Positions 6,857-15,293 of a stretch of 46,144 nucleotides of DNA are shown here, in pieces. The stretch spans positions 1 to 46,144 of the IMG/VR virus record IMGVR_UViG_3300010883_000065; one strand, written 5' to 3'. Origin of the DNA: a virus. The notes beneath the pieces were generated by a model. That model saw nothing but the letters and a program-made list of their open reading frames with translations. It made no database searches and was not told the DNA's origin. The number at the start of each line of letters is the position of its first letter. Position 1 is the first letter of the stretch. Both the position numbers and the translations under genes were made by a program.

Positions 6857-7397
6857 ACTAATAAATAAAGGTTCTCTTGCACACTCTCTCATCACATCAG
6901 TTAATGATCCAAACATACTAATTCCAGTAAAAGTAATTATTAAAGATATTCAATTTGATGAATACAATCCTGTATATCTTGTTAAAATAACTAAATTTTA
7001 CGACAACATTTATTTTCTTAAAAAACATTTTCTAAATAATAAATTTGCTAACGGTTTTAATAAGAAGCCTAGAATCTTTTGGATATCTAATGATATTAAA
7101 ACTGTACAAGAACTAGAGAATTATTTAGAGAAGGAACAGAGTCGTTTTTTTGTTGTAGTTGATTCAATTCATACTACTCGTTATAAAAATGAATTGAACA
7201 ATATGTTTAACAAAATACAAGACTTTCTAATTTTACGTAATATATCTGAATTAAAGGAATTATCTACTAGAACATTTTACTCTGGTAAGTTAAGATTTGA
7301 CACTCAAATCGAGTTTTTTATTCGATTGAAAAGGATGATAAGCGATAAAATAGTTGATCTCAAAGAAAATTGGGATCAATTCACAAAGAGCCTTTGA
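6843..7397 (+). CDS. Hypothetical protein, 184 aa
   Basis: The family is not recognised. The 184-residue basic alpha/beta-type protein starts with beta-rich sequence (about 20-60), then has FFVVVDSIHTTR (about 107-118), which looks like a buried strand, followed by a helical C-terminus. The start overlaps the upstream stop by 14 bases. It is the last of the small-gene series; the gp7429-type baseplate unit follows behind its own promoter box. T4 also keeps small assembly catalysts such as gp51 and gp26 near hub genes, but no sequence likeness was recognised. Confidence 0.6.
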   Translation: MIKHKLINKGSLAHSLITSVNDPNILIPVKVIIKDIQFDEYNPVYLVKITKFYDNIYFLKKHFLNNKFANGFNKKPRIFWISNDIKTVQELENYLEKEQSRFFVVVDSIHTTRYKNELNNMFNKIQDFLILRNISELKELSTRTFYSGKLRFDTQIEFFIRLKRMISDKIVDLKENWDQFTKSL

Positions 7398-7404
7398 TAT
7401 ATAG
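7397..7404 (+). promoter_or_regulatory. Candidate late promoter box (ATATATAG)
   Basis: GATATATAGAATATAATAAAATAATC begins at the stop of the upstream gene, 32 bases before ATG 7429. It matches the box at 2237-2252 over 16 bases and would drive the baseplate hub unit. Confidence 0.55.
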
Positions 7405-7428
7405 AATATAATAAAATAATCTAATTGT

Positions 7429-9066
7429 ATGGCTAATACTGGAATTCGTGGAAGAGACTACAAATCATATGAAACTCTTGCAAATGCTACTAACCGAGCG
7501 CTATTACCGTATCTAAACGAGGTTGATATACCTCAAGCTGGTGATTCCGAAAGTAAGAAGGTCGGTAGAGAAGCCTTATTCAATAGATTTTATGCATACT
7601 ATTATTCTGGAAATCTTGGAGATGCCAGTGGAAGTCAATCAGTAAATTATTTTGAAGATGACAAAGGATGGGCACCTAAAGAAATAGAACGAAATCCAAC
7701 TGCATCGAAAATAATTGAATGGAGTAAAGGTAAAAATGCAGCAGAGTATTCTTGGGAAGATTTTTTATGGGGAAAGAATTACGGTAAAGTTCCTAATAAC
7801 TATATGATTACTTTAAGAAGATTTGGAGCTCCCGTAGGCGATAATCTATTAAACAACGAAAGACAAGGTACTCCTGATATTGGGAGAATGGTTGGTTGGA
7901 TAGATGGAGAAAAAAATAAGATCGAAGATTTGATGAAATTTTCAGTTAAATTTAATTGGGAAGAATTCAAATCAGAAATTCAAACATTGCAAGGTGGTGG
8001 ATATGGTGGATCTGGTGGTGGATCTATGATCGGTAAGATTTTAGGAGCTACTGATACTAAAGGTTCTAATACTGCAAGATCTAAAGGTTCATCTGGAGAT
8101 GTTGATCCATACGCAAATGGTATGAACAAGATCTTAGGTCCGATAAACGTTATTGATAAAATGATGGTAAGAAAGAGAGGACTAAATTTCGAACAATCAA
8201 TAAAACTTACATTTGAATATGAATTAAAATCTATTGATGGAATAAATGGAAAAATTGCATTTTTAGATTTAGTCATGAACGTTATGATGGTGACTTATAA
8301 TCGTGGAGATTTTTGGGGAGGAGCTAGAAGATATGTTGGAGGTTCACGACAATCAAATCCTCTTGCTGGACAAGATGGAATGAAGATGCTAAAAAACGGA
8401 GATTTTGGAGGTTTCTTAGGAAAATTAACAGACGGCTTATCATCTAGATTAAATGATTTAACTGGCGGTAAAGGACTTTCATTAGAAGGAATTGGAAATG
8501 CTTTGAAATCAGTTGGTGGTAATATAGCATCTAGGGCTGCTGGTGGATCTATGGATAAAATGGGTCGGCCTCAAGCTCAAGCTATGATGGCGTTATTAAC
8601 TGGTGAAGATACTGGTGAATGGCACGTTCAATTAGGAAATCCATCAAGACCAATGTTAAGCGTTGGTAATTTAATACTAGAAAATACTGAATTAAAATTT
8701 GAAGGTCCATTAAATAAAGATGATTTCCCGACTAAACTAACCGTTGTTTGTTCATTAAAACCTGCAAGACCTAGAGATAGAGATGATATTCAAATGATGT
8801 TTGCTCCAGGTAATGGTGAAAGATTATATGGATCTGCTTTAGATTTTATTAAAAAATCTTACTATGGACAAGTTAACGCTGGAGGTGTAAGTAACGCAGA
8901 AGGAGATCAGAGTAGTAGTCAAAATCCTACTGGAGTAATGAATACAATGGATACGAATGCATTAAACGCAGAAGAGCAACAAGTTCAAAATATATTAGCA
9001 CAACGATTCCCTAATCATGCAAATGATGCTGGAATTGTAGAAAACATAAGTAAATTCACAACATAA
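7429..9066 (+). CDS. Baseplate/tail-tube-proximal structural protein, 545 aa
   Basis: This is probably a central baseplate or tail-tube-junction protein. Supporting features are its position directly before the LysM-like, hub and spike genes and two recognisable stretches. One is a strand-rich segment at about 243-290 (ELKSIDGINGKIAFLDLVMN). The other is a C-terminal segment at about 400-465 with GNPSRP, VGNLILENTELKFEGPL, DDFPTKLTV and ARPRDRDDI. I recall this last pattern from virion proteins of large contractile-tail phages. A Gly/Ser-rich linker (about 185-225) separates the N-terminal half, which contains YMITLRRFGAPVGDNL (about 125-140). The tail after residue 490 is Gln/Asn-rich. No T4 gene number can be assigned; gp48/gp54-type tube initiators are the closest functional guess. 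Confidence 0.55.
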   Translation: MANTGIRGRDYKSYETLANATNRALLPYLNEVDIPQAGDSESKKVGREALFNRFYAYYYSGNLGDASGSQSVNYFEDDKGWAPKEIERNPTASKIIEWSKGKNAAEYSWEDFLWGKNYGKVPNNYMITLRRFGAPVGDNLLNNERQGTPDIGRMVGWIDGEKNKIEDLMKFSVKFNWEEFKSEIQTLQGGGYGGSGGGSMIGKILGATDTKGSNTARSKGSSGDVDPYANGMNKILGPINVIDKMMVRKRGLNFEQSIKLTFEYELKSIDGINGKIAFLDLVMNVMMVTYNRGDFWGGARRYVGGSRQSNPLAGQDGMKMLKNGDFGGFLGKLTDGLSSRLNDLTGGKGLSLEGIGNALKSVGGNIASRAAGGSMDKMGRPQAQAMMALLTGEDTGEWHVQLGNPSRPMLSVGNLILENTELKFEGPLNKDDFPTKLTVVCSLKPARPRDRDDIQMMFAPGNGERLYGSALDFIKKSYYGQVNAGGVSNAEGDQSSSQNPTGVMNTMDTNALNAEEQQVQNILAQRFPNHANDAGIVENISKFTT

Positions 9067-9067
9067 T

Positions 9068-9655
9068 ATGGCACTTAATCTTAAATATCTAAACTTAAAA
9101 CGAGTAATTGAAAAGAAAAATTACTTTGGATACAGTAAAAGAGTAACAGACTTAACCGAACCTACACTTAAGCCTAATTATTCAAATCCTAACTTTGTAG
9201 TAGCTAGAACAATTTTAATAAATGAAGATTACGCTATGAGACCAGATCTTATATCTATGTTTGCATATGGAACAGATGTATATACGGACATCATCCTTAA
9301 ATTCAATGGTATATCTAATCCGTTTTCTATCGCAGTTGGAGACTTGTTATTTATTCCTAAATTATCCGGTGCTAAAACTATGTACATTCAACCTAAACCT
9401 ACTAAAAAGGAAATTGAAGAAGTAAAAAGATCATATATCGATAAGAGTAGATATAGTAAACCTACTGAAGAACGATTAGCTAAATTAAAAGCATTGGCAG
9501 AAGGACGTAAAAACGGATCTCCGACGATCGAACCATCAGGAAAACTTAAACCGGGTGAATCGGCAGTAACTACTAAAGCTGGTGCATTGATATTTGCAAG
9601 TTATCGTAGTAAAGATAGTAAAAAGAATACTGACACTAATAATAATAATTCATAA
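9068..9655 (+). CDS. 53: LysM-like baseplate protein (gp53-like)
   Basis: This is likely a baseplate wedge or hub-proximal protein of the gp53/LysM-like group. The key stretch is about residues 58-98: RPDLISMFAYGTDVYTDIIL, KFNGISNPFSI, then GDLLFIP. It has the beta-alpha-alpha-beta layout and closing GD-x-L-x-IP of LysM-type phage baseplate domains. The N-terminus resembles an arm and the last 75 residues are a Lys/Ser/Asn-rich, probably disordered tail ending in NTDTNNNNS. It lies one base after the 7429 gene, and its stop overlaps the next start (TAATG). The gene number is by analogy; in this family the domain bridges proteins rather than binding peptidoglycan. Confidence 0.6.
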   Translation: MALNLKYLNLKRVIEKKNYFGYSKRVTDLTEPTLKPNYSNPNFVVARTILINEDYAMRPDLISMFAYGTDVYTDIILKFNGISNPFSIAVGDLLFIPKLSGAKTMYIQPKPTKKEIEEVKRSYIDKSRYSKPTEERLAKLKALAEGRKNGSPTIEPSGKLKPGESAVTTKAGALIFASYRSKDSKKNTDTNNNNS

Positions 9656-11265
9656 TGGCAGCAGTTGATAGAGATATACTAACTATCGTAGAGCCAACGA
9701 TAGAGTTAGATCAAGTTTTTGTTGAAGACACTCAGAGTGTAGATGCTCAAAAAGAAGATTCTACCGCGAATCCAGATCCAACAGCTAACCAGCAAACAGT
9801 TGAAGGTGGTTTGTATCCTATGGTTCAGATTGGTACTAATAAAGTTTCGATGGAAGATATGCTACACATGGAAATTCAAAACGAAGCATTTATCCCTACC
9901 GCTACTTTTGTTGTAGCGGATTCTATGGAAAAATTATCTGCTATTGAATATCCATTAGATGGAGATGTTGTTTCCTTATACTTAAAACCTAGGCCAGTTG
10001 ATGAATATAGACCAATTCGTATAGATTGGGATATATCAGTAATATCTTCAGTTCCAGGAGTTCCTGCTGAACCTGCAGCCGACGATGAACCTTTACCTGA
10101 AGAAGGAGGTGAAAGTGCAGGTGAAAAGGGTAAGCCTGCTGAGTATACATTTCGCTGCGTAATGCGCGTTCCTTTATTATATGCTGATATCGTTCAAGGA
10201 TTTGAAGAAGGAAACTCTTTCGATCATATGATGGAGTGTGCAGAAGGATTAGGCCTTGGATTTGCATCTAATGAAGATGGAACCGATGATCCTATGATAC
10301 GGGTTTGTGCAGATACTGATAGACAAGAATTTATAAAAGAAAGTACGTTATCCGCTTATAAAAATGATGAATCTTTCTTTACATCATATATAGATTTGCA
10401 TTATTATTTATGTATGGTTAATATCAATAAACAATTTTCTATGGAGGATGTTATGGAAGATATAACAGTTGTTCAACAAGAAGATTTCGATTTACAAAGT
10501 AATACAGAACCTGGTGATAAAACTCCAGGTAGTTTACGACTAAGTAATGGACAGGATGTTTCTGGAACAAACATGTCTATATCTACACATGTTTTGAAAA
10601 ACAAAGCCGGAACTGTATGGATGGAAAACGGATATTCAAGAAAATTAAAATATCTAAATTTGAATGAAAATAATCAAGATGCCGGTGGTGCAACTGCCGG
10701 TCTTGAGCAATTTTTGATTACACCATTAAATACTCCTGGTGCAGAAGAAGATAGGATACCATTAAGAGGAAGACCGAACGATCCTGCAGAAATGTGGAAA
10801 GATAATGCAAAGGCTAAATACCTAGGTAAACAACCATCCGAAGATTTTGGTAATGTTCATCCTAATTATATGTATGCAATTGCTAATAACTTTGGTAATA
10901 TGGATGAGATAGAAAAGATGAGTATGGAAGTAGAACTAGAAGAAGTTAATTGGGCTTTGTATAGATATCAACGAATTCCAATTATCATTTATAATAAAGG
11001 AGAACAAACTAATAAAACTTTAGAAAATAGAGATAGACAATTAGGAGAAGATGTTCAACCACCATTAGACGAGACACAACAAGAAGGAGATGCAGACGTA
11101 AATTATGAAGAACCTGCTACTGAAGTTAAAAACGAATTTTTGAGCGGTTTTTATGTTATATCGAAGATCGAATATAAATATAATAAAGACGATATGAAAA
11201 TAAAACAAAAGTTGGAGCTATTACGTAGAGAATGGCCTATTCCAGCTAGAAATAAAGATAACTAA
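9655..11265 (+). CDS. 27: Baseplate hub protein (gp27/gpD-like)
   Basis: This protein probably forms the trimeric hub joining the tail tube to the spike. The N-terminal 50 residues are acidic and flexible. A hub-type beta domain follows (about 53-130: MVQIGTNKVSMEDMLHMEIQ, then DGDVVSLYLKPR and YRPIRIDW). It is interrupted by an acidic Pro/Glu insert at about 135-165. The C-terminus (about 495-536), SGFYVISKIEYKYNKDDMKI then LRREWPIPAR, is typical of phage hub proteins of the gp27/late-control-D fold. It starts in a TAATG overlap with the LysM-like gene and is followed two genes later by the OB-fold spike, the usual hub-spike neighbourhood. The fold call rests on motif likeness by eye. Confidence 0.62.
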   Translation: MAAVDRDILTIVEPTIELDQVFVEDTQSVDAQKEDSTANPDPTANQQTVEGGLYPMVQIGTNKVSMEDMLHMEIQNEAFIPTATFVVADSMEKLSAIEYPLDGDVVSLYLKPRPVDEYRPIRIDWDISVISSVPGVPAEPAADDEPLPEEGGESAGEKGKPAEYTFRCVMRVPLLYADIVQGFEEGNSFDHMMECAEGLGLGFASNEDGTDDPMIRVCADTDRQEFIKESTLSAYKNDESFFTSYIDLHYYLCMVNINKQFSMEDVMEDITVVQQEDFDLQSNTEPGDKTPGSLRLSNGQDVSGTNMSISTHVLKNKAGTVWMENGYSRKLKYLNLNENNQDAGGATAGLEQFLITPLNTPGAEEDRIPLRGRPNDPAEMWKDNAKAKYLGKQPSEDFGNVHPNYMYAIANNFGNMDEIEKMSMEVELEEVNWALYRYQRIPIIIYNKGEQTNKTLENRDRQLGEDVQPPLDETQQEGDADVNYEEPATEVKNEFLSGFYVISKIEYKYNKDDMKIKQKLELLRREWPIPARNKDN

Positions 11266-11266
11266 C

Positions 11267-12688
11267 ATGGCTATAACTCCGTATACAGACAAGGCATTAA
11301 ATGCATTTAAGAAAACGAATTTATTCTATACTAGAAATCCGTTACTTTCAATGCAGGACCCTACCGCTCATGGATTCAAATTATTGTTTAATTTTAACCA
11401 ACCTAACAGTGGTTTATTATGGGGTGCTAATACAGATGCAGATCCTCCAGTAAACACAGCATTAGGTTATTTATTATCGATTGGTGATTTACAAAGAGCA
11501 CATTATTTAAGAAGATTCTTAGATTTATTAGCTGGTATTAACAATCAAACCCCATGGTTCTTTCAAAGTTTAACTGGATTAGCCGGAGCATGGAAGCGAG
11601 ATCTTACAAAACCTTTATTACCTGATAGTAAATTAGAAATTGAATGTTTAGAGTCCATAGATATGCGAGTTACCGCAATGATGGATTTGTATAGAAAGGC
11701 ATGTTATGATTGGAAATATCGTAGAGAGGTAATACCTCAAAATTTAAGATATTTTTCTATGTCTGTTTATACATATGAAGCAAGATGGATAGGAAATCCT
11801 AACGATATAGCATTAACAGATGCACCACCAAATGAAGAAACTGGATATGGTGGAAATCTACAAGGACAACCTAGTATTACTGCTGCTGATATAACAGGAA
11901 GATTAACCGGTCCGAATGAAACGGCTAACGATCCTAGTAGTTCACATGTTAACACGGTTGAAGGTGTTTCTATGAGTACTACTCGAAATTTATTCCATTT
12001 TGATTTTTGTCAATTTGATATGTCGGAAGCGCAACATTTAGGAACTATAAGTAATGCTGCTCCAGAAGATCTAAAACAAAAATTTGTTATACATTATAAA
12101 GAAGTAGAAGAAGCAAATCTATATGCATACTACGATGGTACTATAGTAACTGATAATTTCTTAACAGAATTTGATAGCGCTGCTTTAGATATTGGTTTAA
12201 CTCCTCCTGGAGAAATGCCACAATCTAGACCATTGATAAATGGAGGAGAAAAAGAAAAATGGCCGAATAGTTTCCTTAATGGTTTGAAAGACCAAGGCCA
12301 AGCTAAATTAGATAAATTAAAGAATAAATATAGCCCTTCAAATATGTTAAGTAATGCAGTTGATCAAGCAAAGGCAACCGCAGAGAATTTAGTTACTTCT
12401 AGATTAAACGCATTAATGTTAGGAAACATATATGGTTTTGCTCCATTAAATTTAGCAGAAACCGGATTACAACGATTAACAACAACTGTATTAGATGCCG
12501 GTGCCTCATTGGTTAACGGAGGAAAGGCTAATATAGGTGCTGGCGTTGCAAATATGTTTGAAGGTAATTCGCCATCACAGGCTAATACAACAGGAACACC
12601 ACCACAAGAAAATATAGGAACAGGATCGCCTTCATTAGCGAACACAGATCCAGAAAACACAAATCCTGGAAATATATTCGATGGATAA
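11267..12688 (+). CDS. Tail-tube-fold baseplate protein, 473 aa
   Basis: This is probably a tube-initiator or tube-like baseplate ring protein. Two stretches support it. Residues about 120-170 carry LEIECLESIDMRVTAMMDLY, a WKYRREVIPQNLRYFSMSVY run and YEARW. Residues about 243-285 carry FHFDFCQFDMSEAQHLGTIS and a FVIHYKEVEE strand. A strand, long helix, strand and late closing strand pair is the layout of tail-tube proteins. The Pro/Asn/Gly-rich last 50 residues look disordered. It lies between the hub and the spike genes, one base after the hub stop, consistent with a gp48/gp54-like role. A function as a separate hub subunit is the main alternative. Confidence 0.5.
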   Translation: MAITPYTDKALNAFKKTNLFYTRNPLLSMQDPTAHGFKLLFNFNQPNSGLLWGANTDADPPVNTALGYLLSIGDLQRAHYLRRFLDLLAGINNQTPWFFQSLTGLAGAWKRDLTKPLLPDSKLEIECLESIDMRVTAMMDLYRKACYDWKYRREVIPQNLRYFSMSVYTYEARWIGNPNDIALTDAPPNEETGYGGNLQGQPSITAADITGRLTGPNETANDPSSSHVNTVEGVSMSTTRNLFHFDFCQFDMSEAQHLGTISNAAPEDLKQKFVIHYKEVEEANLYAYYDGTIVTDNFLTEFDSAALDIGLTPPGEMPQSRPLINGGEKEKWPNSFLNGLKDQGQAKLDKLKNKYSPSNMLSNAVDQAKATAENLVTSRLNALMLGNIYGFAPLNLAETGLQRLTTTVLDAGASLVNGGKANIGAGVANMFEGNSPSQANTTGTPPQENIGTGSPSLANTDPENTNPGNIFDG

Positions 12689-12701
12689 AATTTATTAAAC
12701 A

Positions 12702-13514
12702 ATGCAAGTAAGTAGAAAAGACTTTTTTAAGGATAATGTACGTGATGGAAGTTACGTAGGGAAGGTAGTGGATATCGAAGATCCTATAAAGATAGGACGT
12801 GTAAAGGTTGAGGTATTCGGATTTTGGGAAGGATTAGATGTTGCATTAATTCCATGGGCTACTCCATTACAATCTATTACTGCTGGTTCAGATACTGGCG
12901 GTGGATTCTATTCAGTACCTAAATTAAATTCAATAGTAAATGTTAAGTTTGATAATGGAAATACATATTGTCCTCAATATACATGCATCCAACGAATTTC
13001 AGATGAATTAAAAGAAGAAATTAGTGCATCTTACGAAAATGCACATTCGGTAATATACGATACAGAATCTCAACCAGGACCCGTAAAGATTTTCTTTACT
13101 GAAGAAAAGGGATTGATGTTAGATTACAATGGAAGTCAAGTTAATATAAGAAATGATAATACCATTTATATTGAACATAAGGGTGGAAAGGTTATACACG
13201 TTCAAGATAATCATATTAGTATAGGAAAAGAAAATGAATCAGATGAACCAGCAACGTTAGGAGAAAAGAATGTTACCGCGTTAGATGCATTAGCGACTGA
13301 AATCGTAAATTTGTGTGTACTATTAGAAACTTATGCAAAAACACAAACTTCTGTAGTGACTGCTGTTTCACCATTAAGTCCTTTGGCTGTAGCTTTAGGT
13401 TACATGACCGGAGCTGCTGGAGGAATTAAAGCCACTGTAAATAGTAAGATTAAGCCAACTACCATACCAGAAACTCGATCTTCTACTGTTTCAGTAGATG
13501 GACCATCTATGTAA
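12702..13514 (+). CDS. 5: Tail spike/puncturing protein with OB fold (gp5/VgrG-like), no lysozyme domain
   Basis: This is the probable central spike that pierces the outer membrane. Residues about 15-97 form the gp5/VgrG OB fold: GKVVDIEDPIKIGRVKVEVF, then IPWATP and GGGFYSVPKLNSIVNVKFDN. Residues about 120-175 are short beta repeats of spike-stem type (VNIRNDNTIYIEHKGGKVIH), followed by ATLGEKNVTALDAL, often found near the end of such spikes. At 270 aa it is less than half of T4 gp5 (575 aa) and lacks the lysozyme domain entirely. The C-terminal 75 residues are Ala/Thr/Ser-rich. An A-rich leader precedes ATG 12702. The next gene may cap or partner the tip. Confidence 0.75.
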   Translation: MQVSRKDFFKDNVRDGSYVGKVVDIEDPIKIGRVKVEVFGFWEGLDVALIPWATPLQSITAGSDTGGGFYSVPKLNSIVNVKFDNGNTYCPQYTCIQRISDELKEEISASYENAHSVIYDTESQPGPVKIFFTEEKGLMLDYNGSQVNIRNDNTIYIEHKGGKVIHVQDNHISIGKENESDEPATLGEKNVTALDALATEIVNLCVLLETYAKTQTSVVTAVSPLSPLAVALGYMTGAAGGIKATVNSKIKPTTIPETRSSTVSVDGPSM

Positions 13515-13518
13515 AGAA

Positions 13519-13526
13519 ATATATAA
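13519..13526 (+). promoter_or_regulatory. Candidate late promoter box (ATATATAA)
   Basis: AAATATATAATATAAATTAAAAAC lies 29 bases before ATG 13548. It overlaps TATAAATT (13527-13534), one base off the T4 late consensus. Confidence 0.5.
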
Positions 13527-13547
13527 TATAAATTAAAAACTAAAATT

Positions 13548-14036
13548 ATGCCACTATTACCAATCGCTCTATTCACACCACTTTTCGCAGCAATCCAAAC
13601 TGCTGCAGAAGAATCAATGCTTTTATATAACAGAGGACTAGATCCTTGTGATAAAGAAAAGGATATCGTTGCTATGAATTTTTTAGGTGTTGAATTAAAA
13701 GTAAGTGTTGACACTGCAGTGCAGATTGCACAACCTGCCTTAAATATAAATAACAAAACCGAACAATCTATGGGAATAGGAGAGGTTGCTAAAACATTAG
13801 GTGCATCTAACGCTGGCCAAAAAGCTCCTATCGGAACGGTTGATATGGCAAAAGCTGCTGAATTATTCGGTGTGGTATTTGCTGCTAAACTAGCTCCAGT
13901 TTTAACAACACAAATCGATGCATACATAAGAACTGGTTTAGTTCAAACAACGGTTGCTCCTGGAATCTTAACTGCAGGATCTGCTGCAGCACAAGCAACT
14001 ACAACACCTGGAATTGGGACAGGAATTATGATCTAA
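13548..14036 (+). CDS. Ala-rich spike-adjacent protein, 162 aa
   Basis: The family is not firmly recognised. The protein is Ala/Thr/Pro/Gly-rich with a hydrophobic start (MPLLPIALFTPLFAAIQTAA). This could be mistaken for a signal peptide but lacks the usual positive N-terminus. The middle is a helical, Ala-rich domain (about 85-125). The end is a repetitive TAGSAAAQATTTPGIGTGIM segment. Proteins of similar composition sit next to spike genes in other contractile systems, so a role at the spike tip or in spike assembly is plausible. It is not an obvious PAAR protein, since the Pro-Ala-Ala-Arg repeats and the metal-binding His/Cys pattern are absent. Confidence 0.55.
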   Translation: MPLLPIALFTPLFAAIQTAAEESMLLYNRGLDPCDKEKDIVAMNFLGVELKVSVDTAVQIAQPALNINNKTEQSMGIGEVAKTLGASNAGQKAPIGTVDMAKAAELFGVVFAAKLAPVLTTQIDAYIRTGLVQTTVAPGILTAGSAAAQATTTPGIGTGIMI

Positions 14037-14054
14037 ATCCAACAGAAAACCTAG

Positions 14055-14062
14055 ATATATAA
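14055..14062 (+). promoter_or_regulatory. Candidate late promoter box (ATATATAA)
   Basis: CTAGATATATAAACTATT precedes ATG 14091 of the S1-like gene by 36 bases, the longest leader among the boxes, which is notable for a gene encoding an RNA-binding protein. Confidence 0.45.
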
Positions 14063-14090
14063 ACTATTACTAACACCTAAAATAAATTTA

Positions 14091-15263
14091 ATGCCTAAAA
14101 ATAGCTACACCTCCCATATACAACCACTCAAAGATTTTGATTGGGATGCTTTCGAAGCAACAGGAGGACACTTCACACACAATCCAAAAGTAAAAACTAC
14201 CAGTAAACGAGATAAAGTTTTTTCACGATCACCACAAGCCCAAGAAATGTATGATTTTCTTTCAACAACGAAAGAATTAAAAACTCCAGTTCAAGGAGAA
14301 TTAACAAAAGGAACGATAGAATCTATCGGTTCTAGATATGCTTATTTAGATATTGGATGGAGAGAAAGCGCTATTCTAGACTTACACAAAGAAAATTCTG
14401 ATTACATATCGGAATTTCAAGTAGGTATTGAAATAGATATTGTCGTTAAAGCTGCCAATTTATTAGGTAAACAATCGGATATTGAAGTATCATATACAGA
14501 TGCTATCAAACACGTTAAATATAGAGAAATTTACGCATCCATAGGAGGATCTATGGCATATTTAGCTAAAGTAACAGAACTTATACATGGAGGTTACTTC
14601 TTAACTATTGATAGTGTACGAGTATTTATGCCTGGTTCTTTAGGTGGAGTAAATAAATTAGTAAATTTTGAAGAATTATTAGGACAAGAAATTTATGTGT
14701 GTCCTATCAATTATTCTAAAGAAAAAGATTTTATTGTAGTTTCTCATAGAGATTACCTAAGGGCTTTAATACCTTCAGCATTAGATGCATTAGATCCTGG
14801 AGATCATTTCGGTGGATTTGTTACTGGTACAACTAAATTCGGAGTATTCGTTGAATTCAATAAATGTTTAACCGGTTTAATTCACAAAACCGATTTAGAA
14901 GATGATACTCTAGATAAATTTAATAATAGAACACTTAAGCCTGGCGATGAAGTAGACTTTACTATAAAAGAACTAGCTTCTAATAATAGAATTATTTTAA
15001 CACAAAAAGAATTCATACCAGTAATTGATCCATGGGACACAGTATCAGAAAGGTATAAAGCTCCTAGTGAAGTAACTGGTAAAATTAGAAAGAAAACTAA
15101 ATATGGTTTATTTGTAGAATTAGAACCTAAAGTTGTTGGCTTACTACATGTTTCAGATATCCCTGAATTTATTGATTTAGATGGATTAGAAGAAGGTGAA
15201 GATATCATCGTTAAATTGGTAAAAATTGAAGTTGAATCTAAAAAGCTGTTCTTCAAAATCTAA
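14091..15263 (+). CDS. S1-type RNA-binding protein, four repeats (ribosomal protein S1-like)
   Basis: This 390-aa protein carries four S1 (OB-fold) RNA-binding repeats at about residues 66-137, 155-222, 236-306 and 325-390. Repeats 3 and 4 are classical: GGFVTGTTKFGVFVEFNKCL with TGLIHKTDL, and GKIRKKTKYGLFVELEP with VGLLHVSDI. Repeat 2 has the MPGSLGG loop and VVSHRDYLR end found in S1 domain 2. This is the order found in bacterial ribosomal protein S1, which has six repeats in E. coli. The first 60 residues are unlike S1. It has its own promoter-like box and stands between spike and wedge genes. A likely role is binding the AU-rich leaders of phage messages to steer translation; RNA decay or a virion role is possible. 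Confidence 0.88.
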   Translation: MPKNSYTSHIQPLKDFDWDAFEATGGHFTHNPKVKTTSKRDKVFSRSPQAQEMYDFLSTTKELKTPVQGELTKGTIESIGSRYAYLDIGWRESAILDLHKENSDYISEFQVGIEIDIVVKAANLLGKQSDIEVSYTDAIKHVKYREIYASIGGSMAYLAKVTELIHGGYFLTIDSVRVFMPGSLGGVNKLVNFEELLGQEIYVCPINYSKEKDFIVVSHRDYLRALIPSALDALDPGDHFGGFVTGTTKFGVFVEFNKCLTGLIHKTDLEDDTLDKFNNRTLKPGDEVDFTIKELASNNRIILTQKEFIPVIDPWDTVSERYKAPSEVTGKIRKKTKYGLFVELEPKVVGLLHVSDIPEFIDLDGLEEGEDIIVKLVKIEVESKKLFFKI

Positions 15264-15268
15264 CGGGA

Positions 15269-15276
15269 ATATATAA
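15269..15276 (+). promoter_or_regulatory. Candidate late promoter box (ATATATAA)
   Basis: GGGAATATATAACTAAAAATATCCCC, 25 bases before ATG 15294. The GGGAATAT and ATATCCC ends are partly complementary, so the box lies in a potential 7-base stem (GGGATAT-like) that could be a coincidence. Confidence 0.45.
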
Positions 15277-15293
15277 CTAAAAATATCCCCAAT

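Noticed and set aside
12364-12702. 112-codon minus-strand frame spanning the end of the tube-like gene
   Set aside because: It is antisense to well-supported + strand genes and shows no start context or family likeness.
13548-13607. Signal peptide or membrane protein call for the Ala-rich spike-adjacent protein
   Set aside because: The hydrophobic start lacks a positively charged N-terminus and contains Pro residues; context favours a tail component.
13400-13927. 175-codon open frame on the minus strand
   Set aside because: It runs antisense to the spike end and the 13548 gene, has no promoter-like or leader sequence, and reflects the Ala/Thr-rich codons of those genes.
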